A stretch of 9,770 bases of DNA from UBA8518 sp041659585 (lineage in GTDB: Bacteria > Patescibacteriota > Minisyncoccia > Moranbacterales > UBA2206). A model generated the notes under the pieces. The model saw nothing but the letters and a program-made list of their open reading frames with translations. It had not been told where the DNA came from and did no database searches. Every line of letters starts with the position of its first letter. The first letter of the stretch is position 1. The position numbers and the translations under genes are program-made. Shown one piece after another: positions 1 through 5,211 of the stretch. The stretch is taken from positions 1-9,770 of the forward strand of contig JBAZXY010000045.1 in assembly GCA_041659585.1 (NCBI GenBank). Reading direction: 5' to 3'.

Positions 1-1
1 T

Positions 2-430
2 TGGTGCGGCTATCAGCACATTTGTCCGATGTGGAAACACAAATTCAAAGAAGAACGCCGGATTGACACAGTAGAGGTGAATGCCGCTATTGGCGAATAT
101 ATCGAACTCAAATCTGCCATTTCCATCACCAAAGATCGCTTGGGAGAAATTCAGGAAAAAGTGCTGCAATACATGGACCAAGAAGGAGTGGAACGGGTTT
201 TCGGCGAACAAGGCATTATCGCCCGCTCGGTGCGCAAAACTTATAAATATGACGAAAAAAGAATCCGGGAAATTTTGGAACCTTTGGATAAATGGGAAGC
301 GGTTTTGAAAGTGGACGGCGTGGCCTTGAAACAAATTTTCGAAGTCCTTCCCTTCTCCGCCAAGACCGAGATTGAAAAAGCCAAAACCGTCAACAAAGAA
401 ACTAAAACTCTGGCGGTGAAAAAGAAGTAG
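2..430 (+). CDS. PD-(D/E)XK (RecB/Cas4-like) nuclease, C-terminal fragment
   Basis: The frame is open to the left edge, so only the last 142 codons are visible. It starts in the middle of a cysteine motif: CGYQHIC followed by PMWKHKF. A C-x5-C pair just before the C-terminal extension matches the last two cysteines of the C-x2-C-x5-C iron-sulphur motif of Cas4/AddB/RecB-family exonucleases; the first cysteine would lie two codons outside the window. The rest is a charged helical tail (GEYIELKSAIS, then heptad-like residues) ending in a Lys-rich terminus and TAG. The catalytic core is not visible, so the family call depends on the cysteine motif and on overall resemblance to the tails of such nucleases. 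The ATG at 29 is internal to the motif and is not the start. GC is roughly 45 percent in the part counted, far above the next gene. Confidence 0.62.
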   Translation, partial: WCGYQHICPMWKHKFKEERRIDTVEVNAAIGEYIELKSAISITKDRLGEIQEKVLQYMDQEGVERVFGEQGIIARSVRKTYKYDEKRIREILEPLDKWEAVLKVDGVALKQIFEVLPFSAKTEIEKAKTVNKETKTLAVKKK

Positions 431-433
431 TTT

Positions 434-470
434 CTGTCAAAATTTGCTCTTGACAGATGTTTATTTTTTT
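434..470 (+). terminator. Intrinsic terminator of the nuclease gene
   Basis: A 7-bp perfect stem (CTGTCAA 434-440 with TTGACAG 450-456, loop of 9) starts three bases after the stop codon and is followed by a T-rich tract at 460-470. The T tract begins four bases after the stem, so efficiency may be moderate. The 3' arm is also the -35 box of the next promoter. Confidence 0.6.
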
Positions 471-478
471 GCTACAAT
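450..478 (+). promoter_or_regulatory. Sigma70-type promoter of the small membrane gene
   Basis: A consensus -35 box TTGACA (450-455), a 17-base spacer and a -10 box TACAAT (473-478, five of six consensus bases) are present. Predicted transcription start is near 485, giving a leader of about 67 bases before the ATG at 552. The -35 box lies inside the 3' arm of the upstream terminator hairpin, and the spacer carries that terminator's T tract. Confidence 0.8.
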
Positions 479-541
479 TAACAATTGTCAGAATTTACTG
501 ATAATACAGTTGCGATTTTTTCGCATAAAAGCACTCTTATT

Positions 542-546
542 GGAGG
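542..546 (+). promoter_or_regulatory. Canonical Shine-Dalgarno sequence
   Basis: GGAGG ends five bases before the ATG at 552 and decides this start over the earlier in-frame start codon at 444. It is the only clear Shine-Dalgarno sequence in the window; the other visible starts are preceded by AT-rich sequence, with at most a weak GGA. Confidence 0.75.
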
Positions 547-551
547 ATAGA

Positions 552-755
552 ATGGAAGCAATAATTGTAAAAATAATACTATTATTAATTTTGATTGCTA
601 TTCTTGCTGTACTTGAATCAACTATAGATTTAACGCTTGGTACTGTTGATAGTTCAGTAAAAATAAATAAAAAATACATCGTTGATAATGTAGTGAAGAG
701 AGTCTCTGGAGCAATTGTGGGTATCTATATCTATATTAATTTCTTTGTTGAGTAG
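552..755 (+). CDS. Small membrane protein, 67 aa, unknown function
   Basis: I do not recognise this protein. Residues 3-22 form a strongly hydrophobic Ile/Leu-rich membrane segment. Residues 23-50 are polar (ESTIDL, SSVKINKKY, VVKR). Residues 52-65 form a second short hydrophobic stretch (GAIVGIYIYINFF), so either one or two membrane passes are possible. No cysteines or catalytic motif are seen. The gene has its own near-consensus promoter, a GGAGG ribosome binding site and its own terminator, so it is an independent unit with strong expression signals. Its base composition is about 27 percent GC, against about 45 percent in the nuclease fragment just upstream, which together with the Shine-Dalgarno sequence hints at foreign origin. 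A small toxin, a phage-derived peptide or a small envelope protein would all fit; nothing selects among them. Confidence 0.75.
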   Translation: MEAIIVKIILLLILIAILAVLESTIDLTLGTVDSSVKINKKYIVDNVVKRVSGAIVGIYIYINFFVE

Positions 756-761
756 TACTCA

Positions 762-796
762 TCCGCCAAGTCAAAGACCTCTGGCGGACTTTTTTT
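762..796 (+). terminator. Intrinsic terminator of the small membrane gene
   Basis: A 7-bp GC-rich stem (TCCGCCA 762-768 with TGGCGGA 782-788, loop of 13) begins six bases after the stop codon. It is followed after one C by seven T residues (790-796). Confidence 0.88.
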
Positions 797-872
797 GCAT
801 AAAAATACCATTTATTACGGGGCATAAATGTTGACGATGAAGAAGAAATGAAATAAAAGCTTTTTTATAACA

Positions 873-907
873 AAAAAACTCTATTCAATTAGGAAACAGA
901 GTTTTTT
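873..907. terminator. Bidirectional terminator hairpin
   Basis: A perfect 10-bp stem (AAAAAACTCT 873-882 with AGAGTTTTTT 898-907, loop of 15) carries A and T runs that give a U tract on either strand. On the minus strand it lies about 165 bases beyond the stop of the DUF2103-like gene and is the first terminator reached by that transcript. On the plus strand it could back up the terminator at 762-796. Confidence 0.7.
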
Positions 908-910
908 AAA

Positions 911-1025
911 ATTAGGCGGTATAGAAAAAAATGATTGTTAGTTGAATTAGGTCACTGGTATAGTCGGAGGGCTTTTTGGTAATCACCCTTGCTACCAAAA
1001 TTAATTCCATCTATAGGTGCCTAAT
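911..1025. other. Nested inverted repeats, candidate structured RNA
   Basis: Four complementary pairs lie in strict nested order: 911-917 with 1019-1025 (ATTAGGC/GCCTAAT), 920-925 with 1010-1015 (TATAGA/TCTATA), 944-949 with 1002-1007 (GAATTA/TAATTC) and 974-981 with 993-1000 (TTTTGGTA/TACCAAAA, loop of 11). Together they fold the 115 bases into one long interrupted hairpin with internal loops. On the minus strand it would be the 3' untranslated region of the DUF2103-like mRNA, just before the terminator at 873-907. No convincing promoter of its own was found on either strand. I cannot match it to a known RNA family, and short AT-rich pairs can arise by chance. Confidence 0.35.
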
Positions 1026-1072
1026 CCTAGCTCATACTACTACATGCGCTCTTTGGAAAATATTTCACTTTT

Positions 1073-1384
1073 TTAGGATCCGCTGAGTAAGGTTTGAAAT
1101 TTCTTTTCCAAAGCCACTTTTACGCGCTCCAGATCTTGGGAAAAAACCCGCAACTCTTGAATACTGGCCGTGCCCCGAACCTTGATTAGAAGACAACCGC
1201 TCTCCTCCATAATTTTCATTCTTTGCGGAGCCGTTTTGAGGCGCATCTTAATATACCCGACTGTGACACTAGTCACTGCCGGATGTTTCAGGAGAAAATC
1301 AACTACTGGCTTAGCAGCATCAATCACGGTGGTGTGTTTGCCACCTATTTTCCCACCGCAACGATGATTACTTTTTTTATTCAT
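1073..1384 (-). CDS. DUF2103-like predicted metal-binding protein
   Basis: The protein has 103 residues from the ATG at 1384. The N-terminus carries a His/Cys/Gly motif (H7, C9, then GGKIGGKHTT with H17), followed by a compact domain with VVDFLLKHP, TVGYIKMR and ESGCLLIKVRG (C64). The GGKxGGKHTT signature with nearby His and Cys resembles, from memory, the DUF2103 family, annotated as predicted metal-binding proteins of unknown role; a search would be needed to confirm this. An in-frame TTG at 1414 would add ten residues, but it lies inside a strong hairpin and the conserved part begins after the ATG. No Shine-Dalgarno sequence is seen. The gene starts 76 bases after the UMP kinase stop and is probably in the same transcript. 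Confidence 0.62.
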   Translation of the reverse strand: MNKKSNHRCGGKIGGKHTTVIDAAKPVVDFLLKHPAVTSVTVGYIKMRLKTAPQRMKIMEESGCLLIKVRGTASIQELRVFSQDLERVKVALEKKFQTLLSGS

Positions 1385-1405
1385 GTAAGTGGTCGTTAAC
1401 TGACA

Positions 1406-1438
1406 GAGGTTCAATTTCCCGGGCGGAAGCTGAACCTC
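1406..1438. repeat. 33-base imperfect palindrome upstream of the DUF2103-like gene
   Basis: The outer arms are 8-bp perfect (GAGGTTCA 1406-1413 with TGAACCTC 1431-1438). Inside, after a 2x2 internal loop, a further 4-bp stem (TTCC/GGAA) encloses a 5-base loop. The centre is far more GC-rich than its surroundings. No T tract follows on either strand, so it is unlikely to be a simple terminator. It lies about 20 bases upstream of the ATG at 1384 on the mRNA and could be an RNA hairpin or a protein-binding palindrome. Confidence 0.55.
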
Positions 1439-1460
1439 ATATAATCGCGCGCAATATTTT

Positions 1461-2153
1461 TTAGTTAATAATGGTTCCCTGAGCTGTCCGACCCTCCAAG
1501 TAATCCTTCAGATTACTCAGGTTTTTACCATTCAGAATAGCCACTTCCAAGCCATTGGCTTGCGCCTCCTTGGAAGCGATGGGGTCAAAGGGGGCGCTCA
1601 TCCCCGGGTCCCAGGTATCCCCCACCATTTGGCGGAAATCAGCCCAAGAAATCTTCTCAATCTTCTCGGCGTCCGGAAACTTCCTAGGGTCTTGTTCATA
1701 CACATAATCAATATTGGAAAGATTAATGATTTTTTTAATCCCCAGATACTTGGCCAAAATCACCGCATCAAAATCAGTGGAAAACCCGGGCCGCCAGCCA
1801 GCCGCCACCAAGACACTTTCCTTGAAATCATAGAAATCTTCCAGGTCATGTGGATTTTTATTAATACGAGGATGGGCATTTTCGCGAAAAATGGTACGAA
1901 TAAAATGGGCATTCATCCGGGTGGCATGGATGCCGATCCAGTCCTTGTCTTCGTTATTGATATCATCCACCTTAGCAGCCGCATCGATATATTTCCGGGC
2001 AGTTTTTCCGCCCCCAGTAATCAGAATGAACTTAAAGCCCTTGGCAATTTGTTCTTCAATCAACACTTTGAAATACCGGACAAATTCCCAATCAATTTCT
2101 TCCGGCACAATTAGTGAGCCACCGAGCGAAATAATCACCATTTTTTGTTCCAT
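1461..2153 (-). CDS. pyrH: UMP kinase, archaeal type
   Basis: This 230-residue amino acid kinase-fold protein should convert UMP plus ATP to UDP in the cytoplasm. Visible motifs are the N-terminal GGSLIVPEE (11-19), the phosphate loop ITGGGKTAR (45-53), the UMP-region sequence DWIGIHATRMNA (71-82), GWRPGFSTD (119-127), the nucleotide-site segment NLSNIDYVYEQDPRK (144-158) and PFDPIAS (188-194). GGSxIVPEE and the short ATRxNA segment resemble archaeal UMP kinases more than the usual bacterial PyrH, which fits Patescibacteria. The ATG at 2153 gives a full-length family match; M5 (ATGGTG) is an alternative. No Shine-Dalgarno sequence is seen. It follows the membrane protein gene by 35 bases and is probably transcribed with it from 2741. 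CTP synthase, later in the same pathway, is encoded 5 kb away on the same strand. Confidence 0.88.
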   Translation of the reverse strand: MEQKMVIISLGGSLIVPEEIDWEFVRYFKVLIEEQIAKGFKFILITGGGKTARKYIDAAAKVDDINNEDKDWIGIHATRMNAHFIRTIFRENAHPRINKNPHDLEDFYDFKESVLVAAGWRPGFSTDFDAVILAKYLGIKKIINLSNIDYVYEQDPRKFPDAEKIEKISWADFRQMVGDTWDPGMSAPFDPIASKEAQANGLEVAILNGKNLSNLKDYLEGRTAQGTIIN

Positions 2154-2188
2154 ATTTTTCTTAGTTACATTAAAAAATTATTAATACT

Positions 2189-2638
2189 TTACTTAGCGCA
2201 ACCCGTGCTCAACATTCTCCCTTGCCCCAAGGCTTCCTCCGCCGTGGCAAAACACACCACATTTTCCGGTTTGATGCGCTTGGCATAAGAGCAACTGGGT
2301 GGATAGAATTTATCCGAATTTTTACTCCCTACATAAGCGCATTTTTCTGACGTAGTAACTGTTCCACTGGAGACTAAATTAGCCTCCTTGGTCGATGATT
2401 CACTCTGTGAGCCACTGGAACTTATTGTAGCACTATTTGTTAGCTCTGGGCTAATTTTGGAGTCTCCAGAGGGTCTTTCAATAATAATATTTCCCTCCGG
2501 CCGAGCCCTCCCTTGTGCATAACCCATCTCGAAGGCAATCACCGCAATCAGCACCAATCCCAAGCCAAGTACAAGCTTGCTTTCATAGCGCGCCCAGAAC
2601 TGTTTTATGGCACTATTGCCCTGATTTTCTAATGGCAT
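2189..2638 (-). CDS. Membrane-anchored protein with Ada-like zinc-binding domain
   Basis: The protein has 149 residues from the ATG at 2638. A short cytoplasmic N-terminus (1-20) precedes one membrane helix (about 22-39, VLGLGLVLIAVIAF). A Ser/Thr-rich linker (about 55-98) leads to a C-terminal module of about 50 residues containing YVGSKNSDKFYPPSC, RIKPENVVCF and AEEALGQGRMLSTGC. That module matches the short Ada-type metal-binding domain common in Patescibacteria (pattern: YVASKNS..Y...C..A..IKPEN...F...EEA...GY.P...C). Cysteines are at 100, 116, 129 and 147; the position that is often the third cysteine is Ser144, so metal binding may be altered. Starts further upstream are rejected because the frame would cross its own promoter at 2733-2741. 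The domain is probably outside the cell; the function is unknown. Confidence 0.72.
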   Translation of the reverse strand: MPLENQGNSAIKQFWARYESKLVLGLGLVLIAVIAFEMGYAQGRARPEGNIIIERPSGDSKISPELTNSATISSSGSQSESSTKEANLVSSGTVTTSEKCAYVGSKNSDKFYPPSCSYAKRIKPENVVCFATAEEALGQGRMLSTGCAK

Positions 2639-2727
2639 ATTTAGTATAAAAATTAAGCATATAAATATTGTGATGGGGGTCTTTTTATGGTGTTTTTTAC
2701 AACCCATAGTTTGCGCTATTAATGTTA

Positions 2728-2755
2728 TTGACATTATACCATATTTTGCTATAAT
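2728..2755 (+). promoter_or_regulatory. Consensus sigma70-type promoter of rpmA
   Basis: A perfect TTGACA (2728-2733), a 16-base spacer and a perfect TATAAT (2750-2755) are present. The predicted start near 2762 leaves a leader of about 89 bases before the rpmA ATG. The -35 box shares base 2733 with the -10 box of the divergent minus-strand promoter. Confidence 0.85.
2733..2741 (-). promoter_or_regulatory. Extended -10 promoter of the membrane protein/pyrH unit
   Basis: Read on the minus strand this is TGGTATAAT, a perfect -10 box with the extended TG motif. No good -35 box lies at 16-18 bases, which extended -10 promoters tolerate. The predicted start near 2726 gives a leader of about 88 bases before the ATG at 2638. 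It is interleaved with the rpmA promoter. Confidence 0.7.
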
Positions 2756-2850
2756 TAAACTCATGTTTAGATTATGGCAGTGTGGTGATGGACAGATGTC
2801 ATAATAATAAAGCATTTACATATTTAAAAAATTTATAACATAGAAAAAAT

Positions 2851-3204
2851 ATGGCACATCGTAAAGCTGGTGGGTCCACCCAACTGGGTCGTGATTCGAT
2901 ATCTAAAAGATTAGGCGTCAAAATTTTTGGTGCGCAAAAGGTTTCTGCTGGAAATATTATCATCCGTCAACGAGGAACTAAATGGAGGCCGGGAGAAAAT
3001 GTAAGACGTGGAGAGGATGATACCCTCTACTCCGTAATTGATGGTGTGGTTGCCTTTGCTAAAAAGAAGGTGCGCACCTTTACTGGAAAGCTAGAAAATA
3101 AACGTTTTGTTTCTGTAGTGAAGATCGAAGAAACTCCCACAGAGAAAAAAATAGCTCGAGCAAACAATCGTAAAGCAAAGCTAATTATCAAGAAACACAA
3201 ATAA
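2851..3204 (+). CDS. rpmA: 50S ribosomal protein L27 (bL27)
   Basis: The 117 residues open with the typical bL27 N-terminus MAHRKAGGSTQLGRDS, followed by SKRLGVKIFG, IIIRQRGTKWRPGENV and the DDTLYSVIDGVV core. The N-terminal tail of bL27 reaches towards the peptidyl-transferase centre. Bacterial bL27 is usually about 85 residues; here about 30 extra Lys/Arg-rich residues follow the core (from about residue 85). There is no N-terminal prosequence of the kind cleaved in some Firmicutes. The gene stands alone between its own consensus promoter and a strong terminator, without the rplU (L21) gene that often accompanies it. No Shine-Dalgarno sequence is seen before the ATG. Confidence 0.97.
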   Translation: MAHRKAGGSTQLGRDSISKRLGVKIFGAQKVSAGNIIIRQRGTKWRPGENVRRGEDDTLYSVIDGVVAFAKKKVRTFTGKLENKRFVSVVKIEETPTEKKIARANNRKAKLIIKKHK

Positions 3205-3215
3205 ACTTGTCCTAT

Positions 3216-3250
3216 AAAAAAAATATCCACATCAAGTGGATATTTTTTTT
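3216..3250. terminator. Perfect 15-bp bidirectional terminator
   Basis: The arms 3216-3230 and 3236-3250 are exact reverse complements around a 5-base loop (ATCAA). Each arm has eight A or T residues next to TATCCAC or GTGGATA, so either strand yields a hairpin with a U tract. It serves rpmA (stop at 3204) and the convergent GH130 gene (stop at 3272). Confidence 0.93.
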
Positions 3251-3271
3251 ATTTCTAAAAAGCACTATTTA

Positions 3272-5173
3272 CTAGGTAAGCATTTTAAGCACGTCTTCCA
3301 TCTTAACAGTAGCCACTCCCAGAACACTATCCGCTCCGCCGTAATAGATGTAAATTAATCCATCGCGCACTACAGCTCCGCACGGAAAAACCACGCGATT
3401 CACTTGACCGTTCAGCTCATAATCCATCTCTGGTTCCATAATGTGATAAGATGTTCGACCAATGACATTCTCTGGATTTTCCAAATCCAAAAGAGCTGCA
3501 CCTAATTTATATATTCCGTCATTCACGCCGTGATAGAACAATAACCAGCCTTTTTCAGTTTTGATTGGTGGAATAGATAGTCCTATGCGAAAAGAATCCC
3601 ACATCCCTTTTCTTGGCGACATCAATTTGATATATTCCTGCACTCGCTCACCCGAAAAATCTAGCGAGTCCATATAATCAGCACAAATGCTCGATCCGAG
3701 GCGATGAATCATGAAATATTTGTCACGGATTTTTTCCGGAATGATACAAGCATCCTTGTCCCATTCTTTTTCCGGTGACACAATAATTGGATCCGTCCAG
3801 TCCCACTTTTTAGCCAGAAAATCATCTACAGCAATCGAACTGATAGCCACCTTAGGAGAATCAATACCATTATAAGCGGTATAGAAAATATAGATTCGAT
3901 CATCTACTTTCACAATCCGCGGATCTTCACAGCCAGAATTCCCCCCCGGCACACCTTTATTTTCAAAATCAAAGCGTGGTCCATAAATTGGGTCAGGAAA
4001 ATTCTCTGTCAGATGAAATCCATCCTCCGTAGTCGCATAACCGACATAAGAAGTATTATCGTCAGACATAGCCCGGTAGAGAATATGGATTTTTCCATCC
4101 AAATCAATGGCTGCTGGATTAAAAATAGCTTTGGAGCGCCATGCCGTGCCTGGATCAGGAATCATAATCGGATTTTTGTCGTAGCGCTTAACCAGTTCTG
4201 CTGTACGTTCCTTGTCCATAGCATTTAAAAGCAAATCTAGATTAACTTCCGCCACGGCACACACTGTATCAGCTGCTCCATAAAAAATACGCAGATTCTC
4301 ATCTATCACCATCGCACCGCTCGGAAAGACAATATTATCCACCTGGCCATACAATTCATAGCTGGCTTCTGGAATGAGAAAAGCTTCCGTAGTGCGTTTA
4401 ATAATCCGACTCGGATCATCTAGTGCGGTTAAGAAAGCCTCTATACCGAAGATACGCTCTTTTTCATCGAAATAATTTTGAATATGCGAATAGATGAAAA
4501 GCCAGCCATCCTTGGTTTTCACTGGCGCAGCTCCAATTTCCACATGATCCGTTTCGGTCCGCTTTAGGTCAATGACACATTGATCTAAATTGCCATAAAA
4601 CTCATTCCAATATGTTTCTGACCACATATCTGACTCTTCTTCAAATTGTACGATACAAATTTTGGAAGGAGGATTATCCGTGTTAACTGTCAGCACAGCG
4701 GTAAATTTTCCATTCACCTTCTCTGGGAAAAGCGACATTGCCTTAGCGTTAAAAGGTGTCACTAAGTGTTTCTCGCTAATAGTTTCCAGGTCAGTAGAAA
4801 TAGCTAAGGCTACCTTAATGCCAGCTGCTCCAAAGGGAAAGGTTGACAGTGCAGTATAGAAAATATAATACTTATTATCAATCTTGGTGATACGAGGATC
4901 TTCGCAACCGAATTTTTCCCACGCCTCTTCTGGCAAAATCAATTCCCTACGTTTTTCAAAATCCACACCATTAGTAGATGTAGCATGACCAATAACAGAT
5001 AGATTCAATTCGTGGCCACCCACCGTCTTTTTTTCTGATACTGCTCGATAAACCACATCTATCCGGTCATCTTTTTTTACCGGAGAGCAATTAAAAACAG
5101 CTGAATTTTCCCAGGGATTCTCTAGGATAGGTGCTAAGATGGGATTATGAGGCGATCTTTTTACATAAAACAT
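3272..5173 (-). CDS. Tandem-domain GH130 glycosidase/phosphorylase
   Basis: GH130 enzymes act on beta-mannosides, as phosphorolytic (mannosyl-glucose or mannooligosaccharide phosphorylase) or hydrolytic enzymes. This 633-residue protein contains two five-bladed propeller units, about 4-320 and 330-633; the usual enzyme is a single unit of about 300-350. Both carry the family motif GCEDPR (89-94; 414-419), an early YRA segment (42-44; 366-368), a YEL.GQV segment (272-278; 585-591) and a final YGGAD-like strand. Unit 2 also keeps FMIHR (487-491) and YHGVND (547-552). Unit 1 has FTAVL and IYSHI at the corresponding places, so its activity may differ or be lost. No signal peptide is seen, so it is probably cytoplasmic. 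A GTG at 5185 is the alternative start; the ATG at 5173 has a weak GGA six bases upstream. It follows the other GH130 gene by 38 bases. Substrate is unknown. Confidence 0.85.
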   Translation of the reverse strand: MFYVKRSPHNPILAPILENPWENSAVFNCSPVKKDDRIDVVYRAVSEKKTVGGHELNLSVIGHATSTNGVDFEKRRELILPEEAWEKFGCEDPRITKIDNKYYIFYTALSTFPFGAAGIKVALAISTDLETISEKHLVTPFNAKAMSLFPEKVNGKFTAVLTVNTDNPPSKICIVQFEEESDMWSETYWNEFYGNLDQCVIDLKRTETDHVEIGAAPVKTKDGWLFIYSHIQNYFDEKERIFGIEAFLTALDDPSRIIKRTTEAFLIPEASYELYGQVDNIVFPSGAMVIDENLRIFYGAADTVCAVAEVNLDLLLNAMDKERTAELVKRYDKNPIMIPDPGTAWRSKAIFNPAAIDLDGKIHILYRAMSDDNTSYVGYATTEDGFHLTENFPDPIYGPRFDFENKGVPGGNSGCEDPRIVKVDDRIYIFYTAYNGIDSPKVAISSIAVDDFLAKKWDWTDPIIVSPEKEWDKDACIIPEKIRDKYFMIHRLGSSICADYMDSLDFSGERVQEYIKLMSPRKGMWDSFRIGLSIPPIKTEKGWLLFYHGVNDGIYKLGAALLDLENPENVIGRTSYHIMEPEMDYELNGQVNRVVFPCGAVVRDGLIYIYYGGADSVLGVATVKMEDVLKMLT

Positions 5174-5211
5174 ATTTTTCCACACTAACTTATTATTTTT
5201 TTAAAAAAAAT

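Larger units (their letters stand above)
756..1072. other. 317-base non-coding region
   Basis: No convincing gene is seen on either strand; the longest ATG-started frame noticed on the plus strand (831-854) is only seven codons. The region holds a plus-strand terminator (762-796), an AT-rich stretch of unclear role (797-871), a bidirectional terminator (873-907), nested inverted repeats (911-1025) and an unstructured-looking stretch (1026-1072) just after the stop of the minus-strand gene. Confidence 0.7.

Noticed and set aside
831..854. Seven-codon frame beginning ATG TTG ACG
   Set aside because: It is too short, has no ribosome binding site and lies after a terminator with no promoter.
2639..2815. 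Upstream extension of the zinc-domain protein by 59 residues
   Set aside because: The added stretch crosses the perfect extended -10 box at 2733-2741 that should start its own transcript, reads as unlikely protein, and the ATG at 2638 directly precedes a normal cytoplasmic N-terminus and membrane helix.
5174..5185. GTG start for the downstream GH130 gene
   Set aside because: It adds only four residues; the ATG at 5173 has a weak GGA at suitable spacing and an ATG is more likely, although the GTG cannot be excluded.
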